From an uncultured Desulfuromonadales bacterium (GTDB taxonomy: Bacteria > Desulfobacterota > Desulfuromonadia > Desulfuromonadales > Geopsychrobacteraceae), in NCBI GenBank assembly GCA_947259685.1, contig CAMYNC010000014.1, forward strand, positions 1 through 36,931: 36,931 bases of DNA, written 5' to 3'. The notes below the pieces were generated by a model. The model was not told where the DNA came from and searched no databases. It worked only from the letters and a program-made list of their open reading frames with translations. A program made the position numbers and the translations under genes. Within the stretch, counting starts at the first letter, position 1. Each line of letters starts with the position of its first letter. Shown here piece after piece: positions 7,664 through 15,372 of this stretch.

Positions 7664-7750
7664 ATGCATAGGGATCAAGTAGGATTGAGGCGAAGGTCGA
7701 GGCGAACGAATTGCAGCAGATTCCAAACAGCAGCCAAAAGCAAGAGGTGA
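7664..7750 (+). CDS. 28-codon Arg-rich leader ORF before nrfH
   Basis: An ORF too short for routine calling starts at ATG 7664, just after a strong AGGAGG at 7654-7659 (spacing 4 nt), and stops with TGA at 7748-7750. That TGA lies inside the purine-rich ribosome site of nrfH, 4 nt before its ATG. The peptide begins MHRDQVGLRRRSRR and ends AAKSKR. Eight of its 28 codons are Arg, all of the normally rare AGG, CGA or AGA types. The arrangement suggests translational coupling or a leader-peptide effect on nrfHA. It resembles no protein I know, and expression is not proven. Confidence 0.5.
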   Translation: MHRDQVGLRRRSRRTNCSRFQTAAKSKR

Positions 7751-7754
7751 GCCT

Positions 7755-8264
7755 ATGAAGTATGTGGCGATCTGTTCTGTTCTGGTGGTACTCGGCATGT
7801 TTGCCTATCTGGCACAGGAATCGAAGATGTTCTCCTATCTCTCGAGTGATCCAAAAGCCTGTATCAACTGCCACACCATGAACACCCATTATGCAACCTG
7901 GCAGCACAGCTCTCATCGTGAGATCGCAGACTGCGTCGACTGCCACCTGCCGCAGGATACGCTGGTCAACAAGTTAATTGCCAAGTCCAAGGATGGCTTT
8001 AATCACTCGCTGGCGATGACCCTGGGGAATTACGGTTATAACCTGCGGATTAGCACCGATGCGGCGAAGCGGATTCAAGCCAACTGCATCGCCTGCCATG
8101 AAGGCCTGGTTTCGCAGATGTTGGAAAACAGCCAGCTTTATCAACAGTTCAGCAGTCATGTGCCGATGGGGCGCAAGTGTTGGGATTGTCACCGGACTGT
8201 CCCCCACGGGACAACCAGAAACCTGACCACAACTCATAATAACCTTGGTGTCAAGGAACTCTAA
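7755..8264 (+). CDS. nrfH: NrfH, tetrahaem quinol dehydrogenase subunit
   Basis: This 169-residue NapC/NirT-family cytochrome oxidises menaquinol and passes electrons to NrfA. It has an N-terminal membrane anchor (about residues 3-20) and four haem motifs: CINCH 36-40, CVDCH 60-64, CIACH 111-115 and CWDCH 142-146. The first haem is followed by Thr-Met (CINCHTM), matching the CxxCHxM arrangement that gives NrfH its unusual Met-ligated haem 1. Length and haem number are normal for NrfH. The start follows a purine-rich site (AAGAGGTGAG) that overlaps the stop of a short upstream ORF. nrfA begins 23 bp after the stop, so the two form an operon, almost certainly under the sigma-54 promoter at 7591. 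Confidence 0.95.
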   Translation: MKYVAICSVLVVLGMFAYLAQESKMFSYLSSDPKACINCHTMNTHYATWQHSSHREIADCVDCHLPQDTLVNKLIAKSKDGFNHSLAMTLGNYGYNLRISTDAAKRIQANCIACHEGLVSQMLENSQLYQQFSSHVPMGRKCWDCHRTVPHGTTRNLTTTHNNLGVKEL

Positions 8265-8287
8265 ATATCCAACCGGGAGATCGACTT

Positions 8288-9793
8288 ATGAAAAAATCAT
8301 CAATTGTTACTGTCATTTGCGTTCTGATCATGGTTCCCATGGTGCTGTTGGCCGTTTCAATCAAAGAGAACAAGGCTGAGCAGCAGGCGATCAACGCCGT
8401 ACCGGAAATCAAGAAGCTGGAACCGAAAAGTGCTGAGTGGGGCAAGTATTATCCGCGCCAGTTCGATTCCTATATGGAGACCAAGAAGAGCGATGATATC
8501 AAAGATATGCTCAAGGATAATCCCGCCCTGGTGGTGATGTGGGCCGGCTACGGGTTTTCCAAAGATTACAATGCCCCGCGTGGTCACTATTATATCCTTG
8601 AAGACAACCTGAACACCCTGCGCACCGGCGCTCCGGTCGACACCACGACCGGGCCGATGCCGACCGCCTGCTGGACCTGTAAATCCCCCGACGTCCCGCG
8701 GTTGATCGATGAAACCAGCGAGCTGGAATTCTTTACCGGCAAATGGTCAAAGTATGGTGGCGATATCGTCAACCCGATCGGCTGCGCCGATTGCCACGAC
8801 AACCAGACCATGAAGCTGACCGTGACCCGCGATTACCTCAAGCGGGGCCTGGATGCCGAAGGCAGCCGGCCGTTCGCTGAGGCCTCCCATCAGGATATGC
8901 GCACCCTGGTCTGCGCCCAGTGCCATTCTGAATACTACTTCAAGAAGACCGAATGGACTGATGATAAGGGCGAGAAGCAGACCGCTAAAGTTGTCACCTT
9001 CCCCTGGGATAACGGCACCTCGGCCGAAGCGATAGAAGCCTACTATGATCAGCGTAATTTCGTCGACTGGACCCACAAGCTGAGCAAGACCCCGATGCTC
9101 AAGGCCCAGCATCCTGGCTATGAAACCTTCATCACCGGTGTCCACGGCAAAAAGGGTCTCTCCTGCGCCGATTGCCATATGCCTTACGTCCGCGAAGGTG
9201 GCGTCAAGTACTCCAGCCATAAAATCGGCAGCCCGCTGGACGATATCGAGAACACCTGCCTGAACTGCCACGGTGGAACCGAAAAGGAGTTCAAGGCGAC
9301 TGTTGAACGCAAGCTGCAGCGCAAAGAAGAGCTTTCCAAGGCCGCCATGGAGGTTCTCGCCAAGGCCCACCTGGAAGCTGCCAAGGCCTGGGAACTTGGG
9401 GCAACTGAAGCTGAAATGCAGCCGGCCCTGCAGGATATCCGTCACGGTCAATGGCGCTGGGATTATTCCATCGCCGCTCACGGCTCTTTCTTCCATGCTC
9501 CTGAAGAAACCCTGCGGGTCCTCGGTAGCTCGATCAACAAGGGACAGGAAGCCCGCATCAAGCTGCGGGCGGTGCTGGCCAAGTACAATGCAGCTGCCTT
9601 TGAAGCCCCCGATTTCTCCAGCAAGGAGAAAGCTCAAGCAGTTATCGGCCTGCCGTTTGAAAAGCTGGTCGGCGACAAGAACCAGTTCATTGATGGGCTG
9701 AAGCAGGATTGGTTCAAGCAGGGAGCAGAGCAGGGGATCTACGATCCAAAGTCCCGCGAAGGGATGGTGCTGAAGACCTCGTACCCTAATTAA
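8288..9793 (+). CDS. nrfA: NrfA, pentahaem cytochrome c nitrite reductase
   Basis: NrfA reduces nitrite to ammonium with six electrons in the periplasm (EC 1.7.2.2). The 501-residue protein has an N-terminal signal/anchor helix (about 5-24). The active-site haem has the diagnostic Lys-ligated motif CWTCK at 128-132, and four ordinary haems follow: CADCH 166-170, CAQCH 209-213, CADCH 293-297 and CLNCH 324-328. The catalytic-site context is intact: Arg/Tyr/His region including [10 protein letters not shown], and LKAQHPGYE, which holds the Lys and Gln next to the structural calcium in known NrfA proteins. Length is typical of the family. A GGGAG ribosome site precedes the ATG, and a 13-bp-stem terminator follows the stop. 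Confidence 0.97.
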   Translation: MKKSSIVTVICVLIMVPMVLLAVSIKENKAEQQAINAVPEIKKLEPKSAEWGKYYPRQFDSYMETKKSDDIKDMLKDNPALVVMWAGYGFSKDYNAPRGHYYILEDNLNTLRTGAPVDTTTGPMPTACWTCKSPDVPRLIDETSELEFFTGKWSKYGGDIVNPIGCADCHDNQTMKLTVTRDYLKRGLDAEGSRPFAEASHQDMRTLVCAQCHSEYYFKKTEWTDDKGEKQTAKVVTFPWDNGTSAEAIEAYYDQRNFVDWTHKLSKTPMLKAQHPGYETFITGVHGKKGLSCADCHMPYVREGGVKYSSHKIGSPLDDIENTCLNCHGGTEKEFKATVERKLQRKEELSKAAMEVLAKAHLEAAKAWELGATEAEMQPALQDIRHGQWRWDYSIAAHGSFFHAPEETLRVLGSSINKGQEARIKLRAVLAKYNAAAFEAPDFSSKEKAQAVIGLPFEKLVGDKNQFIDGLKQDWFKQGAEQGIYDPKSREGMVLKTSYPN

Positions 9794-9813
9794 ATAAGCG
9801 TTCGGTTCAGACA

Positions 9814-9848
9814 AAACGGCCTGCCGACAATTTGCCGGCAGGCCGTTT
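9814..9848. terminator. Bidirectional terminator between nrfA and the Fe-S protein gene
   Basis: A 13-bp perfect stem (AAACGGCCTGCCG with its complement at 9836-9848) encloses a 9-nt loop. It starts 20 bp after the nrfA stop and lies 31 bp beyond the stop of the convergent minus-strand Fe-S gene, with T-rich tails on both strands. Confidence 0.8.
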
Positions 9849-9879
9849 CAATGCTGGCAGCACGTCCCGCCTTGATGGT

Positions 9880-11073
9880 TCAGGGCAGTTTCAAATTCTT
9901 CCCGCCTTTTCCTTTCAGGAGGGTTTTGAGCTTTTTTTTCACTCCGCTGACCACGAAAGGTTTCGCCCGGCCCCGCTCAAGCAACCTTTGCTTCATCATC
10001 TCTCGCCGGTTTTTCGGCGGGGTGTAGCTCTCTGGCCGTTTCACCAGTGACAGGGCTTGGCGGTTGCACGATGAAAGGCAGGCTCCGCAGCCGAGACAAA
10101 CCTTTTCCTGCAGCAAGACAATCGGCTTATCTTGGTCAGTCAGCAGCGCAGCGACGTTGCAAGCTTTTACACAGAGCCCGCAGTTGTTACAGCGTTCGCT
10201 GTCGATCTCCAGAGTAAAGGGTGCCTTGGCAATGCCATCGGTAAAACCCATCTTCACTCCGGCCATGAGTTCGCAACAGCAGGAGCAGCAGTTGCAGATA
10301 AACGATGGCTTCTGGCGGATGTTGTCGGTGACGTGGGTCAGGCCTAACTCTCTGGCTTTTTGCAGGATCTCCAGCAGCTGCGCTTTACTCTGCTGTCTGG
10401 CAAACCCGCGCCGGACCAGAAACCTGGCCCCGCTGCCGAGGGAAATGCAGGTATCCTCCATCGGCACCCCTTTGCTGCAGGGCTGGTTCAGGTGTTCTTT
10501 CTTATGCCGGCAGTAACAAAAGCCGACCGCGCCGAAATCGGCCTGCTCGATGATCTGGCGGGCGTTTTCGTAACTGGTGATCTCTGAGCTGACCGGAATC
10601 CGGTCTTCATGTACCAGGGCGCGGGTCAGTGGAATCTTGCTGTCGAAGAACTCGCCGGCCATTCCGCCGTCGCGAGGGTTCTCATGCATATATTCCTGCA
10701 TCAGCCGGGCAAGTTTCTCTCGTGGCAGGTCGCCACGATGTTTCATGAAGCTGAACTCGAAGAAGCCGATCAAGCCCGGGACCAGCAGATAATAGCTTTC
10801 CCCGCCATAGGGCAGGTCCATGACCAGCCCTTTATCGGCCATTTTTTCCAACTGGGGCAGCAGTTCAGCCGCGGGGATTTTAGTCGCTTGGACAAGTTCT
10901 TCGAGGGTTGCTTCTTCCAAAGGAAAGCGCGAGGCGATGTAAGCCTCCTGATCATCGAACAGCAGGCACAGGATTTCGCGCAGCTTATCGCTGTCGGGCA
11001 GGCCAACCGGGTACTTGTTGAGCCGATCGATCAGCGGAACGATGCTGCTTTTGCTACCGGTGTGATGACCCAT
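9880..11073 (-). CDS. Multi-cluster 4Fe-4S protein with N-terminal winged-helix-like region
   Basis: This 397-residue soluble Fe-S protein has two classical ferredoxin motifs near the C-terminus (CNNCGLCVKAC at 295-305 and CLGCGACLSSC at 326-336). It also has two less usual cysteine groups: CYC-N9-C-N9-C at 186-209 and the dense CNCCSCCC at 260-267. The first 100 residues look like a small winged-helix module (EEATLEELVQATKIPAAELLPQLEKMADKGLV). Proteins of this build occur beside beta-oxidation and respiratory genes in delta-proteobacteria, but I know of no proven function; electron transfer is likely. Its start overlaps the end of the upstream hydrolase gene by 20 bp, so the two are coupled. 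It appears to be the last gene of the fad transcription unit. Confidence 0.85.
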   Translation of the reverse strand: MGHHTGSKSSIVPLIDRLNKYPVGLPDSDKLREILCLLFDDQEAYIASRFPLEEATLEELVQATKIPAAELLPQLEKMADKGLVMDLPYGGESYYLLVPGLIGFFEFSFMKHRGDLPREKLARLMQEYMHENPRDGGMAGEFFDSKIPLTRALVHEDRIPVSSEITSYENARQIIEQADFGAVGFCYCRHKKEHLNQPCSKGVPMEDTCISLGSGARFLVRRGFARQQSKAQLLEILQKARELGLTHVTDNIRQKPSFICNCCSCCCELMAGVKMGFTDGIAKAPFTLEIDSERCNNCGLCVKACNVAALLTDQDKPIVLLQEKVCLGCGACLSSCNRQALSLVKRPESYTPPKNRREMMKQRLLERGRAKPFVVSGVKKKLKTLLKGKGGKNLKLP

Positions 11074-12019
11074 CTGTTGCTCCTGTCGCCCGCTGAAAGA
11101 GTTCTGCCAACTCTGGGAAGAGGCCTATTTCTTCCAGGGATTGTTGCAGCTTTTCCGGCTCAGCAAGAAAATCGCGGATAAGTAATATTTCTGAGGCTTT
11201 CAGGTATCTGTGGAAGGGATTTTCCAGGCTGTCACCAGAGAGCTGCGCCACCACTTGTGCGACACTCAGCTCAGCAGGGTATTTTCTGATCCGCTCGGCG
11301 CGTTCAAGCAGTTTACCGCTGTAAAAGCAGATATTAAAATCAACCCCAATAATAAATTCGCGGTGCCCGGGCAGGATCTTTTTTTCGCGCAAACTGGCGA
11401 GTTTGACGATCGTTTCACAATAGGCGTTGTAGTTGCTAAAACGCTGCCCGGTCAGCAGATCGACATCGAGCAGCGGGGACTGGAAGATACCACGCAGCAT
11501 CACATCGCCAGTGACCGCCCAGTCCTGTCCGGCCAGGATCAGGTCGCTCTGCGAATGGCCGGGGCAGGGGATAATTTCAATCGCCAGTTCACTCGGCAGC
11601 TCTTGTTCAATAACCTTGAACTGTTTCGGGAAGTCGGGGAACACCGAATCGTTGTCAATCTCGGTGTGAAACAGCTCCATGAATTGCTGATCGAAGCCGA
11701 TATCGCCAAGCAGGGCGGTCATCTTCTCCAGCCGTTCCACGTGGCGGACGATTTTCAGGCTGTCGCGATAGGGCAGGTAGACGCTGGCGCCGTATGTCTG
11801 CTCCAGCCAGGCGGCCAGACCGTAGTGGTCGATGTGACAGTGGGTGAGGATGACTTGTTTCAGCTGATTCAGGTCGAGGTGGCTGCGCAGGTAGGTTTTG
11901 GCCTCCTCGGTTGGCGGGCCGGTATCGAATAAAGTGAGTTCGCCGTTTAGTTCGGTGCTGTAGCAGTGGACAGGGCCTACGGGGTAGGGGGTGTCGAGAG
12001 TGTGTTGAGTTGGGATCAT
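11054..12019 (-). CDS. Metallo-beta-lactamase-fold hydrolase
   Basis: This 321-residue protein of the MBL superfamily has the dinuclear-metal signature THCHIDH (HxHxDH, near residue 59), CPGHSQSD (third metal site), an AVTGD strand (bridging Asp) and LPGH near the end. A helical C-terminal extension (last 100 residues) resembles the LACTB2/glyoxalase-II-like group with a C-terminal domain. The substrate is unknown; thioester or small ester hydrolysis is plausible given the neighbouring acyl-CoA genes, but this is inference. It follows fadE on the same strand across a 227-bp gap that contains palindromic repeats, and overlaps the next Fe-S gene by 20 bp. Confidence 0.85.
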   Translation of the reverse strand: MIPTQHTLDTPYPVGPVHCYSTELNGELTLFDTGPPTEEAKTYLRSHLDLNQLKQVILTHCHIDHYGLAAWLEQTYGASVYLPYRDSLKIVRHVERLEKMTALLGDIGFDQQFMELFHTEIDNDSVFPDFPKQFKVIEQELPSELAIEIIPCPGHSQSDLILAGQDWAVTGDVMLRGIFQSPLLDVDLLTGQRFSNYNAYCETIVKLASLREKKILPGHREFIIGVDFNICFYSGKLLERAERIRKYPAELSVAQVVAQLSGDSLENPFHRYLKASEILLIRDFLAEPEKLQQSLEEIGLFPELAELFQRATGATDGSSHR

Positions 12020-12091
12020 TTACTTTCTCTGGTTATATCGAAAGATGATTAGGTTCAATTCTGTCTTCGATGTGTTGGGAAAGTCAAGGTC

Positions 12092-12233
12092 GCGGGGTGG
12101 CGGCCCCGCACGCCGCCTTACTCTTTTGTCTCGCCACAAAAGAGTAAGCAGAAAAGGGCGCCCGACCTCCTTGCCCTTCCGTTCCGGCGGCGTCACACGG
12201 GAGGAGAACTTCAAAAGCTTTTGATTCTCTCCC
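12092..12233. repeat. Cluster of extragenic palindromes downstream of fadE
   Basis: Three hairpins follow each other: GCGGGG/CCCCGC (12092-12109), a perfect 13-bp stem CTTACTCTTTTGT/ACAAAAGAGTAAG with a 6-nt loop (12117-12148), and a long imperfect stem at 12199-12233 centred on the palindrome TCAAAAGCTTTTGA (12211-12224). The middle one resembles a family of dispersed palindromes (TTACTTT...AAAGTAAGC followed by GGGCGCCC) that I recall from many proteobacterial genomes; that link is from memory. The third could end fad transcription, although it lacks a T-run. Confidence 0.6.
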
Positions 12234-12246
12234 GCCGGTTTTGCTG

Positions 12247-14025
12247 TTAGAAAATATACTTCTCGGAAGACAGCGCAGCCGCGGCCAGCATCCGCTTGGC
12301 CTGCAGCAAACCAGTCGCATCATACTTAGTAAACCGCCGCACCCCGGAGAGCAGCATCATCAGATTATCCCCCTCCTCAATAAAATAAGCACACTTCTTC
12401 GCCGCGCTGGCAGCCTCTTCCGTCGCATTAAAGGTAAATACCTTAACCGCCGCTTTGAGGTTTTGCTGTTTGGATTCACTCAGCTGTGGCAGACTTTTCT
12501 CCGCCCGCAGCACGGCGCTTTCAATGGCAAAGATCTGGATAATGATATCGGCAGCCGCCATCAATATTTCCTGTTCATCTTCCAGTTTTGTCATGAATTT
12601 CTGAACAGCATTGCCAGACAGGATAAGGAACAGGGTCTTCAGGTTTTTCAGCAGGGTCTTTTCAGCAATGAAAGAAATCTCCTCGTCCAGCTCTTCGAAA
12701 GAGGGCGTCATCAGCGCTTCGAAGGCCTTCATGGCCTCGGCCTGCAGCGGCAATTCGCCTTTCATCGCCTTGCGCAGAATCATCCCGGTGGTCAGCAGCC
12801 GGTTGATCTCATTGGTTCCTTCGAAGATCCGGTTGATCCGCTCGTCGCGGTAGAAGCGCTCTGCCGGGTATTCGCTGCAGAAGCCGTAGCCACCGTGAAT
12901 CTGCACGACTTCGTCGACAGTGCGGGCCAGTACGTCGGAGCAGAACACTTTGGAGATGGCGCATTCCACCGAGTAGTCTTCGATCCCTTTTTGGTATTCC
13001 ACATAATAGTTGTCGATTCCGCGGTCGATGGTTTCCAGCTTGTGGTCGAGCAGTCCGGCCAGGCGGTAGACCAGTGATTCGGAGGCAAAGATGTCGGCGG
13101 TCAGGTTGGCAATTTTTTCCTGGATGGCACCGAAGCTGCCGATGGTCTTGCCGAACTGCTTGCGTTCATTGGCGTACTTGAGAGCCTCTGTGAGGGCATG
13201 CTTGGCGGCGCCGGTGACGCAGGCGCCAAGCTTGAAACGACCGACATTGAGGACGTTAAAGGCAATCTTATGCCCTTTGCCGATCTCGCCGAGCAGGTTT
13301 TCCACCGGTACCTGGCAATTATCAAGGATGATCTGGGTGGTCGAGCTGCCCTTGATCCCCATCTTCTTCTCTTCGTTGCCGACAATCAGGCCGGGGAAGT
13401 TTTTTTCGACCAGAAAGGCGGTGAAATGCTCCTTGTCTATTTTGACAAAGATGGTGAACAGGTCGGCGAAGCCGCCGTTGGTGGTGTACTGCTTGGTGCC
13501 ATTAAGAATATAGTGACGGCCATCTTCAGAGAGGACCGCAGTTGACAGCACCCCGAGGGCGTCACTGCCGCTGCCCGGTTCGGTCAGGCAGTAGGCGGAG
13601 AGCCAGTCGCCGCTGATGACCTTTTCCAGGTACTTTTCCTTTTGCGCCGCAGTGCCGTAGTAGACCAGCGGCAGGGTGCCGATGCCGGTATGAGCGGCAA
13701 AAGCGACCGAGAACGAGCCGCTCGGGGCGATTTTTTCCGCCACCAGCATGCTGGTCGCTTTGTCCAGCTCCAGGCCGCCGTACTCTTCAGGGGCGTCGGT
13801 CATCAGCAGGCCAAGTTCGCCGCACTGTTTCATCCCGGCGACCACCAGGTCGAAATTCTGCTGGTCGATCTCCTCAATATTCGGCAAAATTTCGTTTTCG
13901 ACGAACTGTTCGGTGGTTGCGGCGATGGCACGCTGCTCGTCAGTAAAATCTTCCGGGGTGAACACATCGTTGCAGGCTGTTTCGGTCAGGAGGAATTCTC
14001 CGCCTTTGAGCATCTTTTTGGTCAT
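12247..14025 (-). CDS. fadE: Long-chain acyl-CoA dehydrogenase (FadE, YusJ/VLCAD-like)
   Basis: This enzyme oxidises acyl-CoA to trans-2-enoyl-CoA with FAD. The 592-residue protein has the three acyl-CoA dehydrogenase parts (N-terminal helical, about 30-140; middle beta, 150-260, with CLTEPGSGSD; C-terminal helical, 270-420) and an extra C-terminal domain of about 170 residues, as in VLCAD/ACAD9 and Bacillus FadE (YusJ, of similar length). The catalytic Glu lies in RIFEGTNEINR. It is the third gene of a fadN-fadA-fadE run on the minus strand, in the same order as the Bacillus fadNAE operon. It is separated from fadA by a 111-bp inverted-repeat element. A large electron-transfer flavoprotein gene is not in this window. 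Confidence 0.92.
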   Translation of the reverse strand: MTKKMLKGGEFLLTETACNDVFTPEDFTDEQRAIAATTEQFVENEILPNIEEIDQQNFDLVVAGMKQCGELGLLMTDAPEEYGGLELDKATSMLVAEKIAPSGSFSVAFAAHTGIGTLPLVYYGTAAQKEKYLEKVISGDWLSAYCLTEPGSGSDALGVLSTAVLSEDGRHYILNGTKQYTTNGGFADLFTIFVKIDKEHFTAFLVEKNFPGLIVGNEEKKMGIKGSSTTQIILDNCQVPVENLLGEIGKGHKIAFNVLNVGRFKLGACVTGAAKHALTEALKYANERKQFGKTIGSFGAIQEKIANLTADIFASESLVYRLAGLLDHKLETIDRGIDNYYVEYQKGIEDYSVECAISKVFCSDVLARTVDEVVQIHGGYGFCSEYPAERFYRDERINRIFEGTNEINRLLTTGMILRKAMKGELPLQAEAMKAFEALMTPSFEELDEEISFIAEKTLLKNLKTLFLILSGNAVQKFMTKLEDEQEILMAAADIIIQIFAIESAVLRAEKSLPQLSESKQQNLKAAVKVFTFNATEEAASAAKKCAYFIEEGDNLMMLLSGVRRFTKYDATGLLQAKRMLAAAALSSEKYIF

Positions 14026-14055
14026 CTGATGTCCCTCAATGAAGTGTTATCATGT

Positions 14056-14166
14056 TCTTTATTTACCGCCCGTTCGCTTCGCTCACTTGAGGACGCAAAG
14101 AACGCCGAGAAAAGCGTTATTGTGACTAACCTCTGCGCCCTCTGCGTTCTCGGCGGTAAATAAAGA
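14056..14166. repeat. 111-bp element with perfect 15-bp terminal inverted repeats (MITE-like)
   Basis: TCTTTATTTACCGCC at 14056-14070 is the exact complement of the sequence at 14152-14166. Inside, further complementary segments (ACGCAAAGAACGCCGAG and CTCTGCGTTCTCGGCGG) would extend the fold. The CTCTGCG...TTCTCGGCGG block resembles a dispersed repeat I recall from several delta-proteobacterial and other genomes. It occupies almost all of the gap between fadA and fadE. No target duplication is obvious. Confidence 0.7.
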
Positions 14167-14168
14167 CC

Positions 14169-15341
14169 TTAGAGTTTCTCAAAAATCCCCGCAGCCCCCA
14201 TACCGCCACCGATGCACATGGAAACCATGCCGAACTTATTGTCCCGGCGTTGCATCTCGTGCAGCAGGGTCGCGGTCAGTTTTGCGCCAGTGCAGCCTAA
14301 GGGATGTCCCAGGGCGATGGCGCCGCCATTCACATTGATGAGCTCCGGATTCAGCTTGAGCTCCTGAATGACCGACAACGCCTGCACCGCAAAGGCCTCG
14401 TTCAATTCGATCAGCCCGATATCGCTTTGCTTGAGCCCGGCCAACTGCAGCGCCGCGGGAATCGCCTCGATCGGGCCGATGCCCATAATCTCCGGAGGCA
14501 CCCCTTTGACGGCAAAAGCGATGAAGCGGGCCAGCGGCTCACCGCCGATTTTTTTCAGAAACGCTTCGGAAACCACCAGCGCTGCCGCAGCGCCATCGGT
14601 CATCTGCGAGCTGGTGCCGGCGGTGACCGTGCCGTTCAGCTTGAAGGCCGGCTTAAGTTTGGCGAGTCCCTCCAGGCTGGTGTCAGGGCGCACGCCGTCA
14701 TCGATCTCGATCAGCTTTTTGTTTGTGACCGGCTTATTATTGACGATGCTGGTTTCTTCAACCTCGACCGGAATGATCTCGTCGCCGAACTTGCCGGCGG
14801 CAATCGCCGCTGCAGCTTTCTGATGGCTGCCGACGGCGAAGGCGTCCTGCGGTTCGCGACCGATGGCATACTTATCGGCGACCAGTTCGGCGGTAATCCC
14901 CATCGAGGTGAAAGCCTCCGGCCATTCCGCGACCAGGCCGGGGTTGGCGCTGTATTTGTTGCCGGCCATCGGCACCATGCTCATCGATTCGGCGCCGCCG
15001 GCGATGATGCAGTCGGCAAAACCGGCGATGATCCGCTCGGCGGCTGTGGCGATGGTCTGCAATCCCGAAGAGCAGAAGCGGTTGATGGTCTGCGCTGGTA
15101 CCTGGTAGGGCAGACCCGCTTTCAAACTGGCGATGCGTGCCAGGTTCATTCCCTGTTCTCCTTCGGGAAAGGCGCAGCCGATCAGCACATCGTCGATCTG
15201 CATGGGGTCGATGCCGGTTCGCTCTACCAGCCCGGCAATCGCCGCGGCGGCCAGATCATCGGGGCGCATATCTTTTAGCCCGCCCTTTTTCGCCCGGCAG
15301 CCGGGGGTGCGGTAGGCAGCGAGTATATAGGCTGTTTTCAT
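14169..15341 (-). CDS. fadA: Acetyl-CoA acyltransferase (thiolase, FadA)
   Basis: This is a 390-residue thiolase that cleaves 3-ketoacyl-CoA with CoA to acetyl-CoA and a shortened acyl-CoA (EC 2.3.1.16). Catalytic residues are all visible: nucleophilic Cys90 in NRFCSSGLQ, His in the GHPLGCTGA loop and the second Cys in [15 protein letters not shown] at the C-terminus; the NEAFA motif is also present. Length and motif spacing are normal. The start follows a GGAGG ribosome site (read on the minus strand), and the gene lies 31 bp after fadN, so they are co-transcribed. The neighbouring multifunctional FadN argues for a degradative thiolase rather than a biosynthetic acetoacetyl-CoA thiolase. Confidence 0.95.
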   Translation of the reverse strand: MKTAYILAAYRTPGCRAKKGGLKDMRPDDLAAAAIAGLVERTGIDPMQIDDVLIGCAFPEGEQGMNLARIASLKAGLPYQVPAQTINRFCSSGLQTIATAAERIIAGFADCIIAGGAESMSMVPMAGNKYSANPGLVAEWPEAFTSMGITAELVADKYAIGREPQDAFAVGSHQKAAAAIAAGKFGDEIIPVEVEETSIVNNKPVTNKKLIEIDDGVRPDTSLEGLAKLKPAFKLNGTVTAGTSSQMTDGAAAALVVSEAFLKKIGGEPLARFIAFAVKGVPPEIMGIGPIEAIPAALQLAGLKQSDIGLIELNEAFAVQALSVIQELKLNPELINVNGGAIALGHPLGCTGAKLTATLLHEMQRRDNKFGMVSMCIGGGMGAAGIFEKL

Positions 15342-15372
15342 CTTCTGTCCTCCGGATATCTGTAGGGGCGAA

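Noticed and set aside
8747..9814. 355-codon open frame on the minus strand over nrfA
   Set aside because: nrfA is unambiguous on the other strand; the antisense frame is open only because of GC-rich third positions.
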